From Pseudoscleropodium purum (taxonomy: Eukaryota > Streptophyta > Bryopsida > Hypnales > Brachytheciaceae): 64,000 bases of DNA. The DNA lies in contig OZ017798.1 in NCBI GenBank assembly GCA_963969395.1, forward strand, positions 15,864,173-15,928,172. Reading direction: 5' to 3'. Positions within the stretch are counted from its first letter, which is position 1; each line of letters begins with the position of its first letter. Made by a program: the position numbers and the translations under genes. Shown piece after piece: positions 1 to 11,385 of this stretch. The notes under the pieces were generated by a model. That model saw nothing but the letters and a program-made list of their open reading frames with translations, was not told the origin of the DNA and ran no database searches.

Positions 1-45
1 TTGCAAGATCAAGTTGCTTGAATTTCAAAAAGAAGTATTTTCAAT

Positions 46-215
46 TCTTCCTAAATGGGTAGATTTCATCTTTCAAACTTTTTACACAAAAATGTGTAGA
101 TCCTATAACTTGTTACTCTCCATAATATGTTGAACAAATAAGTTGGGAATATATTAAAAAAATTCATATTCATGCTTGAAAAAAAATAGTAAGTAGAAAG
201 ACTAGTAGAATATGG
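46..215. repeat. dispersed repeat segment A (copy 1)
   Basis: This segment aligns by eye with 29920-30110. Shared blocks include the stretch around 'aaaatgtgta', 'tatgttga' and 'attcatattcatgcttcaa/gaa'. It has no coding content. In this copy A precedes segment B; in the other copy the order is reversed. Confidence 0.6.
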
Positions 216-339
216 TTCAAAATACTAAATTGTTAAGAATTTAGTTAAGGAATTGAAAAATACCAATGCCAATGGTTGTAATGTTATAATAAATAATTTA
301 CACCCATAGTGTTGTTATTTTTAAATATTAAAAATTGAT

Positions 340-650
340 TTAAACAAAGGACTTCAAAGTTTATCTTAGAATTAGCTACCTTCAAACTATAACTCCTCGT
401 AATCTCCATCTCATTAATAAATAAAAAAAGGAATGTTTTAAAACTTTCTACATACATATATAAATCTAGAAAAACAATTCCAAATTTTTATTTCTTAAAA
501 ATTGATGTTTTAAGAATTTTATTGAGCTACTTGGGCTACCTACCAAGCAATGAAAACTACATATCATACAATAATTTTTTAATCATATAGTCAAAAGTTA
601 TGAAAATTATTGTGCCCTTAAAGCTACTCCTTAGGCATATGCACTAGAGA
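340..650. repeat. dispersed repeat segment B (copy 1)
   Basis: This segment aligns by eye with 29590-29900. Shared blocks include 'aatctccatctcattaat', 'tcaaaagttat' and 'ttaaagctactc' followed by 'ggca'. It is diverged and non-coding, and part of a decayed dispersed repeat of unknown class. Confidence 0.6.
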
Positions 651-872
651 AAATCTAGCCCTTGGAGTGGGCCATTTGACTTTTTGCATATATACAAATT
701 CAAGGACAAAAAAAAATTTGAATTCTTTTTAGTCCCTAGTCTTGAATGATATAACAAATGATCATGTGGACGCAAAATTTCTTCTAATATTGTGTGGAAA
801 TTTCAAAGAAAAAAAAGTAAAATCTGATTTATAGTGAGCTACCCAAAATTACTATGTTGCCAAAAAAACATT

Positions 873-875
<3 letters not shown>

Positions 876-917
<42 letters not shown>
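876..917. repeat. (TA)n microsatellite
   Basis: An uninterrupted TA dinucleotide run of about 21 units. Confidence 0.95.
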
Positions 918-920
<3 letters not shown>

Positions 921-2457
921 AACTCTGGCTCCTATTAGGAAGCTGGTGTGAATAAAGTGTCTGTTTGTAATGACAATGAGCTGATGTCCACTAGATCAAA
1001 GGCCATTGGTATAAAACTACTCTCCGCCTTTGTTTATACCTTTAAAGGTGAAGGAATGTTTCACACTACTTCCCAAGTTCCGACTTTCTTCAGTTGTAGG
1101 AAAGTGAATAAAAAATAAAAAATGTGGGACTTGGAACTCATAGTTTGAAGGCCAAAGTTCCAACTTGTCCCTTGAATAATATTATAAAGCAATTAAGTAC
1201 CCCTTCAAATGGGTCAAAAGTCAAAAAATCATTTTGGGGGCACTTTTAGCATCAAATTTTTAATAGATAGATTTGAAGAAAATTGAGCCCATTAGAATGC
1301 GTTACTTGGTATTTTTCACTTCCTTTTACATCCAAAAAATTGTTGGGACTTGAAAATCAAGTTGGATTTTCATTTCAACTGATTAGATCCACTTCAACTT
1401 CCATTCCAAAATGGCTTCCAAAAAGTGCTACTATGTAGGTGTTTTGGAAAGATGTGGGATTTGGAATACTGTGTGAAGTTCTAAATCCCAATTTTTAGCT
1501 CTCCACCAATTAGATTTTGAAAATTTATCGTGACTTAGGACTAGAAACATAGTATGAGTGGCCTGAAGTTGATGTTTAAACAAATGGATTTAGATGATTT
1601 TCCCCCAAATGGGAGTTCAAGTCCACCACACCAAACGGCTTTGCCATTTGAGCTCAAATCCATTCAAGTATATCACCTACTATGGATAATGTTTAGTATT
1701 TTAGCATAAACATGTCCAATTGAGCGATGGTGGTGGGGATAAAAATAATGAAGATTGCACTATTTTTTGCTAATTTTTCATCTAGTTTAGAATTAGTAAA
1801 AAATTAAGGAAGTATAAATTACAATCCAACCTATTCTTAATATATAAGCAAACTTATTTCCGAAAACTCCGATACTAAAACATCGTATTGAAAAGTGTCA
1901 ATGTGTTATTAGTCACACAACAATAAACTAAGTTACTAAACCACATCATATTTCCTTCATGTATGAAAACAATAGGTCATCCTATAGTGCACAAATGGGG
2001 CCATTGTCTGAAATAGGTGACATACCTTACTTTCATGAAATTTCCTTTTCAGATACTAACTTTAAAGGACTGGGAGTGCAAAAAATTGTGTTGCAGAAGC
2101 CACCTTGTGGGCTATAATTTAGGTCCTTTAGGGGCTAACTTGAAAAATTCCAAGACCATGAAGTTCACAGAGTTTCTGAAAACTAGAAATTGCTCAACAA
2201 TGTAACAAAATTCCTTTTCCTGCAACCGCCATAATTCCAGTCCCCTCCCAAGCGTGTAGCGCACAAGCCTGCCAACGATGCCACCCTCCCCAGCCCCCAT
2301 CTGGCAACCCCCCCGTCCCTGATTCCAAAACCTCGGAAGCGGTCGACGCAACCGCCCGATCACAAGACACGAGTTACGGACATTCACCATCGCTTTTCCG
2401 AAAGTGAAATTCCCATTGCACATGACTGCCACTGCAACATGCAAGTTTGCCTCTGTA

Positions 2458-2464
2458 ACGTGGC
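2458..2464 (+). promoter_or_regulatory. ABRE-like ACGTGGC upstream of ELIP
   Basis: The motif ACGTGGC lies 50 bp upstream of a TATA box and about 230 bp upstream of the ELIP start codon. ACGTGGC is the core of abscisic-acid response elements bound by bZIP factors. ELIP genes are commonly induced by high light, ABA and desiccation, so the position is apt. Function here is inferred. Confidence 0.5.
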
Positions 2465-2513
2465 CAACGCAAACATCTCTGATCTGGCATCACCTTTGCA
2501 ACATCGCTTGCAG

Positions 2514-2521
2514 TATAAATA
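2514..2521 (+). promoter_or_regulatory. TATA box of ELIP gene
   Basis: TATAAATA follows a GC-moderate promoter and precedes the ELIP ATG by 170 bp. This predicts transcription starting near 2545 and a 5' leader of roughly 145 nt. Confidence 0.7.
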
Positions 2522-2690
2522 CAGCTCCTCAGAATCTCAGATTCATCGTTCATCAATAATACGAATTCTCTCAATACTCACACCAGTCTGCACTTTCAAA
2601 CTCTGATTTCGTTTTGTACACTTTGAGATCGATCTCGAGAGGTGAACTTGTACTTTTGAGACGAGGATCTGATCGATTTAGACGAAAGCC

Positions 2691-3395
2691 ATGGCAGCCA
2701 TGATGATGTCTACCTCTGCGGCGCTCGGGGGGTTGCAAGCTCTGCCCATGCAGAGCAAGTTCACGAAGGTGGGTGGAGCTGGAGGTGCGAGTATTCAAGC
2801 TCCGAGGTTGATGGTTTCGCTTGCTGGGCGAGTGCGGTGCGAGGCGGGACAGGGTGAGGGTCCTCTTGCGGACGCTAAGGGCGTGGTGGACCGACAAACC
2901 AAGATCCCCATCACCAAGGATGACATTCTCCGCAACCAAGAAACGAACGAATCCGAGAAGAAGTCCGTGATGGGCACGCAGCCCTCTTCCGGCGCGCCGT
3001 GGCCGCGTCCGGAGGTGGAGCGTCGTCCCGAGACCGGCAGCAAATCGTTCTTCAGCCTGCTCGCGTTCGACGGTGCGGCGCCCGAGACCATCAACGGCCG
3101 CCTGGCCATGCTGGGCTTCGTGTGGGCGGTGGTGGCGGAGAGGGTGACGGGGCTGACGGTGTTGCAGCAGCTGACGGACGCGGGGCAGCCGGGTCTGTTG
3201 TACTTTTTGGGCGCCGTGCAGTTGTTGACGTACGCGTCGCTGGTGCCGATCATGAGCGGGGAGAGCACGGATGCCCGCAAGTTCGGGCCGTTCACGGCGC
3301 AGGCGGAGCGATGGAATGGGCGCGTTGCCATGATCGGGTTCCTGGGACTTGTGCTCACGGAGCTCTTCACGCACTCGCCCGTCTTCGGCATGTAA
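2691..3395 (+). CDS. ELIP: early light-induced protein (ELIP), chloroplast
   Basis: This intronless 234-residue ELIP belongs to the chlorophyll a/b-binding superfamily. ELIPs insert into the thylakoid under light or desiccation stress and are thought to bind free chlorophyll and limit photo-oxidation. The first 50 or so residues are Ala/Ser/basic and look like a chloroplast transit peptide. A polar linker follows (about 51-120). Three membrane helices then lie near 131-152, 168-187 and 206-225. Helices I and III carry the paired signatures ETINGRLAMLGF (132-143) and AERWNGRVAMIGF (205-217), whose Glu and Asn/Arg ligate pigment and form the cross-helix ion pair. The ATG follows the TATA box by 170 bp, and a second in-frame ATG lies three codons on. 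Length and helix layout match the family. The 3' end of the gene is partly duplicated downstream. Confidence 0.95.
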   Translation: MAAMMMSTSAALGGLQALPMQSKFTKVGGAGGASIQAPRLMVSLAGRVRCEAGQGEGPLADAKGVVDRQTKIPITKDDILRNQETNESEKKSVMGTQPSSGAPWPRPEVERRPETGSKSFFSLLAFDGAAPETINGRLAMLGFVWAVVAERVTGLTVLQQLTDAGQPGLLYFLGAVQLLTYASLVPIMSGESTDARKFGPFTAQAERWNGRVAMIGFLGLVLTELFTHSPVFGM

Positions 3396-3560
3396 ATGTG
3401 CCGTGTTGAGGCGGTGAAGACCTTGCGTTGGAGTGTCAAAATTCTGTCAGTTTTGGAGTGTATTGTACAGTTTCAGTAATTAGTTTGTGATAGTCGCTTA
3501 TAGAGCGATCTGGCTTACATTTTATTTTGAGAATGTAATCATCATATCGATCGAGAAAGT
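3377..3560 (+). repeat. ELIP 3'-end repeat, parental copy
   Basis: The last six ELIP codons and the 3' UTR form the first copy of a direct repeat whose second copy is at 3858-4035. Shared landmarks are 'ccgtcttc..catgtaa', 'ctctgtcagttt', 'cagtaattagtttgt', 'gtcgct.atagag/t' and 'ttttgagaa/ctttgagaa'. Start-to-start spacing is about 481 bp. Confidence 0.75.
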
Positions 3561-3857
3561 AGTAGTTGTATATTGAGAAATGGCTGGCACCAATTCGTGC
3601 TGAGTTTGTATCCTGTTTCATGACATTGGATGTCTGGTTAACTTGAGATTATTTTACTGAACTTGTGAATCATATACACCACTCTGGTTTGAGCGGGGGT
3701 CTGAATCACTCCTTTGTATCGGATGTTTGGATTGTGTACTCCTGATTTTGTGCAGCTCTCAGCTTGATTGGAATTTTTCTGCTGCATCAGTGATTACCTT
3801 GACAAACTCTGGCACTGTTATTACCAACTCATAACCGATCCTCTCATCTTTAATGCT

Positions 3858-4035
3858 GGCCGTCTTCAACATGTAATTTGCGCAAAGTCGAAGCAGCGAG
3901 TTCCTGAGTTCGAGTGTAAACTCTGTCAGTTTGAAAGTGCATTGTTTAGCTCCAGTAATTAGTTTGTAACCGTCGCTCATAGATTCAGCTTACAATCTAC
4001 TTTGAGAACGTCGTATCTATGTCGGTCGAAAGCTG
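3858..4035 (+). pseudogene. truncated duplicate of ELIP 3' end
   Basis: This degenerate copy covers only the last few ELIP codons, stop and 3' UTR. It reads 'gccgtcttcaacatgtaa' where the gene reads 'gcccgtcttcggcatgtaa', then follows the parental 3' UTR for about 150 bp with substitutions. Similarity does not extend upstream into the ELIP helices. It is probably the scar of a tandem ELIP duplication that was later deleted, or a partial tandem copy. It may still work as an alternative downstream polyadenylation region. Confidence 0.7.
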
Positions 4036-4861
4036 TAAGCTTAGCCCGTCCGCACCTGACATGGCGAAGCAACAGGCGTTGATTGAGTAATCTATTTGGA
4101 TGGAGTGAATTGTAATCTATGTGCCTTAGAAGCTTTGCAAGCTCTGGAAGTGGCCATTATTTTGTTTCATATGCTTTTGACCATATGAGAGATGAATTTC
4201 TTGCCAATTTTTAGATCTGTATAAATTAAAAATCTATTTGTTCAAGGCCTTAGACTAAAGTCCACAGGACATTTGGAAAGATATGTGGAAAGAATGGAGA
4301 AACTTTTGTTTATCAGATGTAAACAACTAAATTAACGCATTCTCGGCCACCATAGTACACCGTTTGGGAAACACAATCCTCCATTCTTGCAAGGTACCCT
4401 CATCCAGCAACACATGTCAACGATGTAGAACAAAATTACTGCTCAAACTGAAAACCATTGGCTCTTACAATCCAAGAACAATCCCTCGATTTTGCAGTCC
4501 ATGTTCAATATGATGTTTCTGAGGAGTGGCGAGGTCAAACTTGCATTGTCCACAGCTAGTTCTCTTGGTTATATAGCCCTATTGTACATACACAATTTAA
4601 CGTTGTGAACAAAATTATTATGGTGTACTGTTCACAATTGCAAGATAGATATTAACAACTCTTCGAAACGCATGGTATGTGTAGGCTTCATGAATGTCTT
4701 TCCACCCTGAAGATTGTAAATAGAAAACTACAACAACAACGTGTGGGTAGTTATGAAATTCAACCATACCCTTGTAGTACCATCAACCTGTACAAAATAA
4801 TTTCGACCCCATCTGTGTGATCTCCTGCCGCACACCACCTAGCAAAGCCGGGTATGTATCA
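4036..4861. other. intergenic, between ELIP and GIL1-like gene
   Basis: I see no coding signal. The right part probably holds the 3' UTR of the minus-strand GIL1-like gene, so the two genes would be convergent here. Confidence 0.5.
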
Positions 4862-6752
4862 TCACATCTTCTTCACCAAGACTTGGCTCTTGATGACAGT
4901 TTCTCCTACAACAAAGCCTGGCGCAAGAACGAGCATAATAACATGTGGCTCCGTCGCTTCAGGGAGACGAGTGCGAGATTCATGGTACTGTGTATCGTAG
5001 CGAGTGCCAAGTGGAACCGGACGGAATATGCTTGGAGAAAGAGCACTGCCCCGCCCTATCTGGTGGAGCATCCAAATCTTCTGTGCAATGATCTTGAACT
5101 TAGAGTAGACATCGCCATCCAGAAGCATCAGAAGTGGTGCCTGGTATATCCACGGTGGAAACAAAAGCTGATGCTTCTTCTTAACAAATGCCAGAAACCG
5201 GCTACAATTCCCATCAAACACGCCCAGTTTAGTCGAGGCATCGAGATTCTCCGGTGAGCCAACAGCTTCTTTCATACCAAAAGACGTGTCCTCAAAGTCA
5301 TGGAACATGATGGCGCTAATCCAGTGATTCCACACCATCTTAAAGACGGTGTTGGTATCCAATCGGTAGCCCGGAGGGACGATGCGACTGATGCAGCGGT
5401 TCCAGTGCAATTCTCTGGATAATTGTGGGTTTGCAACCATATTCAACACTTGCATTTTGCAGTCTAAGGCTTTACCCAAGGTCATGATAGCCGTCAATAA
5501 ACCGGACAGTTCTGCTTTAAACTTATTGTGAGCAATAGCATTCATGGATCCGGGAATGAACACACTTGGACAGTCCAAACCTTTTTTGCACCGATTCTTT
5601 TTCCGCTTCGGTCCCTCCGTTTCTTGAGTGACTGGATCGCACTGAGACAATTCCAGTGGCACTTGCTTCAATTTTGGTGTTACAATAGGCGGATTAGGGG
5701 TTGTTTCAGGAATATGATAGGTTTCCTTGCCTACGCGCTCCCTGAGTACCGTCATCTCTTCGTTTTGCAAATCTATTTTCTTGTCCTTATCCCGAATTGC
5801 CACCGTCAGCAGATTCACTTGTTGCAAAGCGCGGGACCCATTTTCAAGTATACGGCGCTGCTCTTTCTTCAGCTTTTCAATCCCTATTTTTGTACTCAGA
5901 AACTCACTCTGCACTCTATTATACTTCTCCTTCAGCACATCCATGTCCACGCCCATTGTCAATACGACGGTTTTGAGCTCCTCATTCTCATGCTCCAAGT
6001 CACTTGAACTTCTCACACCCTTCTTCAACTCCTCCTGCTCAGATTTTGACTTTTGGAAATTCCCCATGGCCAAGTTGTGCTGCTCCTCCAGCTTCAGGTT
6101 CTCGTCCTTCAACCTTTCAATCTCAACAACTGCCAAGGCTTTGTCTTCTTCGTACTGCTTGCAAAGAAACTGCAGCAAGTTGGATACCATGATCCTCGTC
6201 CCCGAGTTGGAATTGCTTCCCTCACAGGTCGCAAAGGCGTACTCCACCATTTCTGCCACCACTTGTGCTTTTTCAGTCGCCCTGGCATTTGGAGGTTCAT
6301 CCAGCTCCGAAGCAGAGATTATATCAGAAGCAGCGACCGCCAACCGCTCCAAGCCGTTGGTATGGTGCACCTGGAAGTTGCATGATCCAGATGGATTGAT
6401 AAACTTGCATCCACATCGTACAACTTCAACCAATAGCATACACAACGCAATCAAAGCAGCATACATATTGGAAGGAAAAAAAATGCTATCCAATTAACAC
6501 CCTCTGAAAACTTACGTTGTCGGTCTCCACATTAGGTGTGGTTTGCAGTGTAGCACTCAATTGTTCAACAGGGGGGTTCAACGCTCGCTGGAACTTCACC
6601 AACGGCAATTCTATCATAGTAGGATCATGATACTGCCTTTCATTTGTGTGGTTGAGTGATTGAGGACAGTCGAACTCATAAGGATTCTCCTCCTGCTTGA
6701 CGACCCTCAATGCATGCACTTCCATTTCTGCACACGGAGCAAGTGATTGCAT
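4862..6752 (-). CDS. GIL1/IRKI-like (DUF641) coiled-coil protein
   Basis: I model two coding exons: 6752-6516 and 6403-4862. The 112-nt intron (GTAAGT...GCAAG) joins codons in phase, giving about 592 residues. Residues 164-304 form a long heptad-rich coiled coil. The C-terminal part (about 413-590) matches the recalled GIL1/IRKI family pattern: an MFHDFED..SFG block near 446, KIWMLHQI near 521, and the hallmark ending PGFVVGETVIKSQV (574-587), equivalent to PGF.IG.TVIQ.QVY in GIL1. In Arabidopsis, GIL1 acts in phytochrome control of hypocotyl gravitropism and IRKI binds a receptor kinase; the molecular activity is unknown. The protein is divergent, so the subfamily is uncertain. A basic patch KRKKNRCKK (ORF residues about 296-304) could be a nuclear signal. 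The ORF also continues upstream into the intron (see findings). Confidence 0.75.
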
Positions 6753-7198
6753 TGAAGTCGATAACTAATTTGGATAATCCTCATTTGTGGGAAGTACCAG
6801 TTATGAACCCTAAAGTGCCAAGGATTCACAGTTTTAAAAGGTCAATTCGAAGAATCATTTTGTGAAAATTTCAATTCAGATGAGACTAAATTTTAAATCT
6901 GTGAAGAATAGGGCATGTATTGTCCCAAAAACAAAGAAAACAAAAACAGACTGAAGAAAATCCGAATATGATTTACTCAAAACCGGCAAAAAAATACATG
7001 AGGCTCAACTTAGCCCTCCAAGGATTAAGCAAGAATGTGCGAGAATTGGAGTGCGGTTGTACCGCACTTTGTGATAGCTATTTCTTTGCCAGCTGCTGAA
7101 ACGAACACTGTAGACTCGTAAGTAGAATCGGCACCTCCACAAGGAAGTCTTCCACTACCTGCATTGCCATTTTGTAACGCATTTTCAATCCCTCCCTT

Positions 7199-7214
7199 AA
7201 ACCCTAAACCCTAC
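7199..7214. promoter_or_regulatory. telo-box (AAACCCTA) pair
   Basis: Two adjacent AAACCCTA units lie about 450 bp upstream of the GIL1-like start. Telo-boxes occur in many plant promoters and bind TRB/Myb-type telomere-repeat proteins. Two units are too few to be a telomere remnant by themselves. Confidence 0.45.
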
Positions 7215-9359
7215 AAGACACTGGTCGTCACCCTAAGAAAATCCGCCACATATCAATTGCCTTGTCAATCACGCAGGGATCGAGTGCAAGTGAACAGAAG
7301 AATGACCAATGCAATGGATACAATGGAGTGAGTCAAGCTTGAGTATTAATCTATAACCAAATCTAAAAAATTCGTTTCTCTGCCACAATCAGCAATGCAC
7401 TTGAAGCATTATCAGTCACACATCACTCACTCAATTACTCTCTTTTTTAAAAGTTACAGTAGGAAGCTGACAATACAGAAACTGCCATGATCAGCATCAC
7501 ATTCTAAGCAAAAAACGTAGATATGCACGGAGCAAACCAAAGCCAAAAAATTAGGCTCCACCCACCTCAAATGCTTGCCGCAAGCATCTCTAAAAATCCT
7601 CCTGTGAAGTTTGACAACTTAAATTTCTGTCAGTGCGCCTACTTAACTTCGGCTTCGTTAACCTTCACTCTTGGGATCCTGACAATGCTCCACCTTGATA
7701 GCAATCACAATGCCAGCAACCTCGTTTCACGTAGTGCCACCACAAATACAGGCAACCTCGAATTCGTTCCCCGTTCAAAGACCTTCACCGAATACTACGA
7801 TGAAATGTGCTGAAGAGCAACAACATTGATTTTCACGAAGCACTACTTGTGCTGTCGTGAAAACGTTCTGCAATTCAAACCCCTCCAATTGCAAGCCGTC
7901 ATCATCGAGGGACGAGGGAAGTCGGAAAGGAGACGGGATGTCATCAGCGTAAGCGCCGCAATTCATAAATTTGCGTAGCGCGTTTTGCATTTGGTAGGGT
8001 GAGTCAGCGTGGCGAAAATAGAAACTATTTGGATGAAATTGCTGAAAACGTCTTCAAAAAATTCAAAAATTCACCAAATTTTGGATGAAGTTTATTATCA
8101 TTACATAATATTGTGGATGAAATTCTGAAAGTATTTATTTCATGAATGGATTTTTTGAAATTAAATAATTATTCTGACTCATCTATAATTTAAGGTGCAA
8201 GTCACAAGACCAATAAGAAAATCAAAATTAAATGTTGGTATAAGTACACTTAGAAGCATCTATAAAAAGCATTTGATCATAATTTTTTATCTTTAGCCAC
8301 TTAATGTCTTGAGTGTTGTGGACAAAATCTAAAGATTATAATAATTATAATAATGCTAGTATGTTTTGGACAATATCATTTGTTTTTTGGGGTTTATTTT
8401 TTAGTGTTAAGAAATTAATAGGTAAGAAATTAGAAAATTTATCAATTTTTATTCCACTAATCAAGAATAAAGGATATTCTAGAGGTGGTTGGACTAGCTA
8501 TTCCTTAAAGACAAAAATAGACAAAACTACCTCTTGATTAGATGTCTTATAATATATAATTCCTTCAATTTTATGAAGTTTACATTAAAGAATAGTGGTT
8601 CAATAAAAAAATTTAGAAATTATCTATTTGAAAAAATTTGAAAAAATACATTAGAAGAAATATGGACTCTATAAAAGGCCTTTAGAATTTGACAAAGCAA
8701 AATTTTCATTGTCGAGTTTAGTTAAGTACAAGAAACCTAACAGGATTGAATTGTCATCTTGTGTGAAGTATAGGGTACCTTGCATAATAAAATATAATTA
8801 ATATAGTCCTTGTGTCAACTAAGGCAATAAACTAAACAGCTAAAGTACAACAAGAATGACAAGAGTGATGTATTTGCATGCTCCTATTACAAACCGGCCA
8901 ATGGAAATTGATCCTCTACATCATTGCATGAAGAATGGAGTTGGGCAAAAATAGGGAATTTGTAAATTCAATTAATTGTGAAAGTTCATGTTTATGAGCT
9001 AAAAGGAGTCACAAAGCATGAGTTCAAGAAGCCTTCTACATGGGCCATATTTTTACTAATGAGTTATAAATCTTTGTTAAATCATAGTAAAAACATTTAA
9101 ATTTCATAATTTGTCCAAAATATAATTTTTATTTTTTTGACTTGAATTTGAGTATAAATGGCTAAATCTATGAGAATATCAACATTGCATAAAATATTGA
9201 TCATTAATTTCCATATTATTTATATTTCAATGTATACAAACTTTTTAGATAAAGACAACCTTTTAATTCCTAAAGGCCTGAGGGCGTTTGGAAAGAAGAG
9301 AAATCCAATACTATCAAATTTTGATGCATTATCCAAAATCCAAAATTAAAACTTAAAAA

Positions 9360-9500
9360 AAAAAAATTTAACCATACAAAAAATTCAATAAACAAGAAAA
9401 CCAATGTGTTAAGAAAAATCAACCTATTTGACTACATAGATTAAAAGATTATAACTTTTGAAGTGAGAAAAAAAGACTTTTTTCATTCTTGTTAAAGAAG
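9360..9500. repeat. dispersed repeat (pair with 52300-52440)
   Basis: This non-coding stretch aligns by eye with 52300-52440. Shared blocks include 'tttaaccatacaaaa', 'gattgaaagattata' (here 'gattaaaagattata') and a following 'agtgagaaaaaaa' type block. Confidence 0.45.
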
Positions 9501-9589
9501 GGCACTATAATTCGAGCCCTCTTAGAATAAAAATTTTGCTCTATTCAAAAATGAGAATTTCACCATTTATAACTATCATTAGAAAATAT

Positions 9590-9890
9590 TTCAGCCCTAT
9601 AGAAGGCCATTTAAAGATGTATTTTTTGGCCCCCCGCAGTGCAAGTACCAATTTTATTTTTAAATAATTCTTTTGAAAAAGAATATTTTAAAATTTTAAA
9701 ATTTTAAAAAATATTTAAAATATTTAAAAATCTGTCATGGTGCTGACGTGGCACAAGTAGTGCCACACTAGCTACTTTCATTAAAAAATAATAAAAAATA
9801 AAAACAATTTAAAATCCTCCCTAATTGCACTTGGGGAGGATTTAAGAAGGTTCCAAACTCACAGCTTTTTGGAGGCCTGAAATTTTTTGT
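9590..9890. mobile_element. diverged MITE-like element
   Basis: The left end carries 'atttcagccctatagaagg'. The right end, read in reverse, carries 'aatttcaggcctccaaaaag'. The interior holds 'ctgacgtggcac' near 9740, as do the MITEs at 26903 and 30720. It is heavily diverged, and its ends are approximate. Confidence 0.4.
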
Positions 9891-10163
9891 AATGATGATG
9901 TTAGATTTACTCATAAAAATTTCTAAAGCAAATATGAAATTTAGCTTACGATGCAAAGGGATTAAGTGAATTGGCAATACCTTAGTCATTTTTGATGATT
10001 TCTTGTGCAATGAGGAAATTTTTAATTTTTAATCCCTTCCATAATTATTTCCATCCTAAATATTGACTTAATAAAGAAGTATTATAGGGTCATTCGCTCT
10101 TCTATACCATACCTATTGGTCAAGTTTAACATTCCTTGACCATTGGGTATGATAACAAAAGTC

Positions 10164-10192
10164 TATTATTATTATTATTATTATTATTATTA
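10164..10192. repeat. (TAT)n microsatellite
   Basis: A perfect trinucleotide TAT/TTA run of about 29 bp. Confidence 0.95.
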
Positions 10193-10299
10193 CATTTTAT
10201 TATTTTGAATTTTAATATTTTTTTAAACAAATTTGTGCCTCATAAACTCTTAAACCCTCATTGGTTGCTCTTGAAAATTTGTGGTGGTTATTCATAGGG

Positions 10300-11385
10300 A
10301 GATCGGGGAGGTGTTACCCCCTCGGTACAAACTTGGGAATTGCAGCTTCACCCCCTCTAAACTTTCTATTTTAACCCCTAAAGGACCAAGGCTTTTTTTC
10401 AGCCAAAAAACACTGAAAATTGCCATTTCTAAAGCAAAGAGTAAAAAAAAATTTAATTTTTATTTTTTATATCTAACTGTAGGATCTTAGACCTCACTAG
10501 TATAAAAAAGTGTGGAAAAAATTTCAGAATTTTTCACCACAAATTGCTAGATATTTGCATTTAAAGTGGAAAAAACAAGTTTTTCAGCACTTTGTGGGAC
10601 TGGATTTTTTGACTTTGAACATTTTTAACTTAAAACTTATGTACTATAGAGTTTTGAGCTTCAAATCTTTATAGTAGAGAATTGAGTTGAGAATTTAAGG
10701 AAAAAAAAGAAATTCAAAAAAACTTAATTTTCATTCTTAAAAAAATTATTAAGTATAAGTAGATACAAGATAAAAGGAAAATGTAAAATATTCATATATT
10801 TTAGATGGAATTAAAATGCACTTATCCCGATGGAAAGATTGTTCTAGCAAGTAAACTAAAGCATGCAAAATAAAAAATTTTGAAAATTTTGAAAAATTGC
10901 ATTCAGAAATGAACCCTAAAAGTTATTTTTTTCAAGAAGATGCTCTAACTACCCAAAAAACAAGAATGTCCATAACTTTCTCATAACAAATCCAAATGAA
11001 ATGAATCAAAGCTTTTCGGATAGACAAAAAAATAATCTATGAGGAAATTAATTAATTTTTTTTATAAATTCGAATTTTTTTGCAAATTTTTTTTGCTGCC
11101 AAACTGCCCCCTATCCCCTCGTTTGAGCTTATTTGGTCATAACTATTGTTCCTGGGCACCAATTGTGAAAAAAATTATATTCTCATAAAGCTTATCAATT
11201 TTTCTATCTTCCAAAAAAATATAAAAAAATCACAACAAAAATTCAGCCTATACGTACTTGCCGAAAAATGCATTTGTCCCCCGAAGGGACAATGGGCCTT
11301 TAGGGATTAAGAAAATTTGGAGTGGGGTGTCAAGTTGCAACCCCAAAGCTTAACTCGAGGGGGGGGGGGTAACCATTCTCCATTT
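10300..11385. mobile_element. 1.1-kb element with long terminal inverted repeats
   Basis: The left end (about 10300-10400) and the reverse complement of the right end (about 11285-11381) match over roughly 90-100 bp. Both have a 'gttacccc' block, a 'tgca.ctt.acccc' block, then 'cccctaaagg/tccctaaagg'. No transposase reading frame survives inside, so this is a non-autonomous or eroded DNA element. Part of the interior (10650-11000) recurs inverted at 20120-20460. Target-site duplications are not clear. Confidence 0.55.

Larger units (their letters stand above)
1..2457. other. AT-rich intergenic DNA with dispersed repeats
   Basis: I see no gene here. The stretch is AT-rich up to about 2200, where base composition shifts toward the ELIP promoter. 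It holds two repeat segments related to sequence near 29.6-30.1 kb and a (TA)n tract, listed separately. Short open frames here lack codon structure or family resemblance. Confidence 0.7.
6753..9589. other. intergenic; GIL1-like promoter region, then AT-rich DNA
   Basis: About 6753-7990 keeps gene-like composition and probably includes the promoter and 5' leader of the minus-strand GIL1-like gene. A short minus-strand open frame at 7775-7990 could be a leader exon, but I cannot identify it. From about 8000 the sequence becomes AT-rich repeat DNA without recognisable genes. Confidence 0.5.

Noticed and set aside
2571..3374. Long minus-strand open frames over ELIP
   Set aside because: They are antisense shadows of a GC-rich ELIP coding region. 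The plus frame has the chlorophyll-binding helices.
4817..5257. 146-codon plus-strand open frame
   Set aside because: It lies antisense to exon 2 of the GIL1-like gene, whose frame has a clear family signature and coiled coil.
7199..7214. Telomere-like repeat as a chromosome-fusion scar
   Set aside because: There are only two units, in a promoter-like place. A telo-box explains it better.
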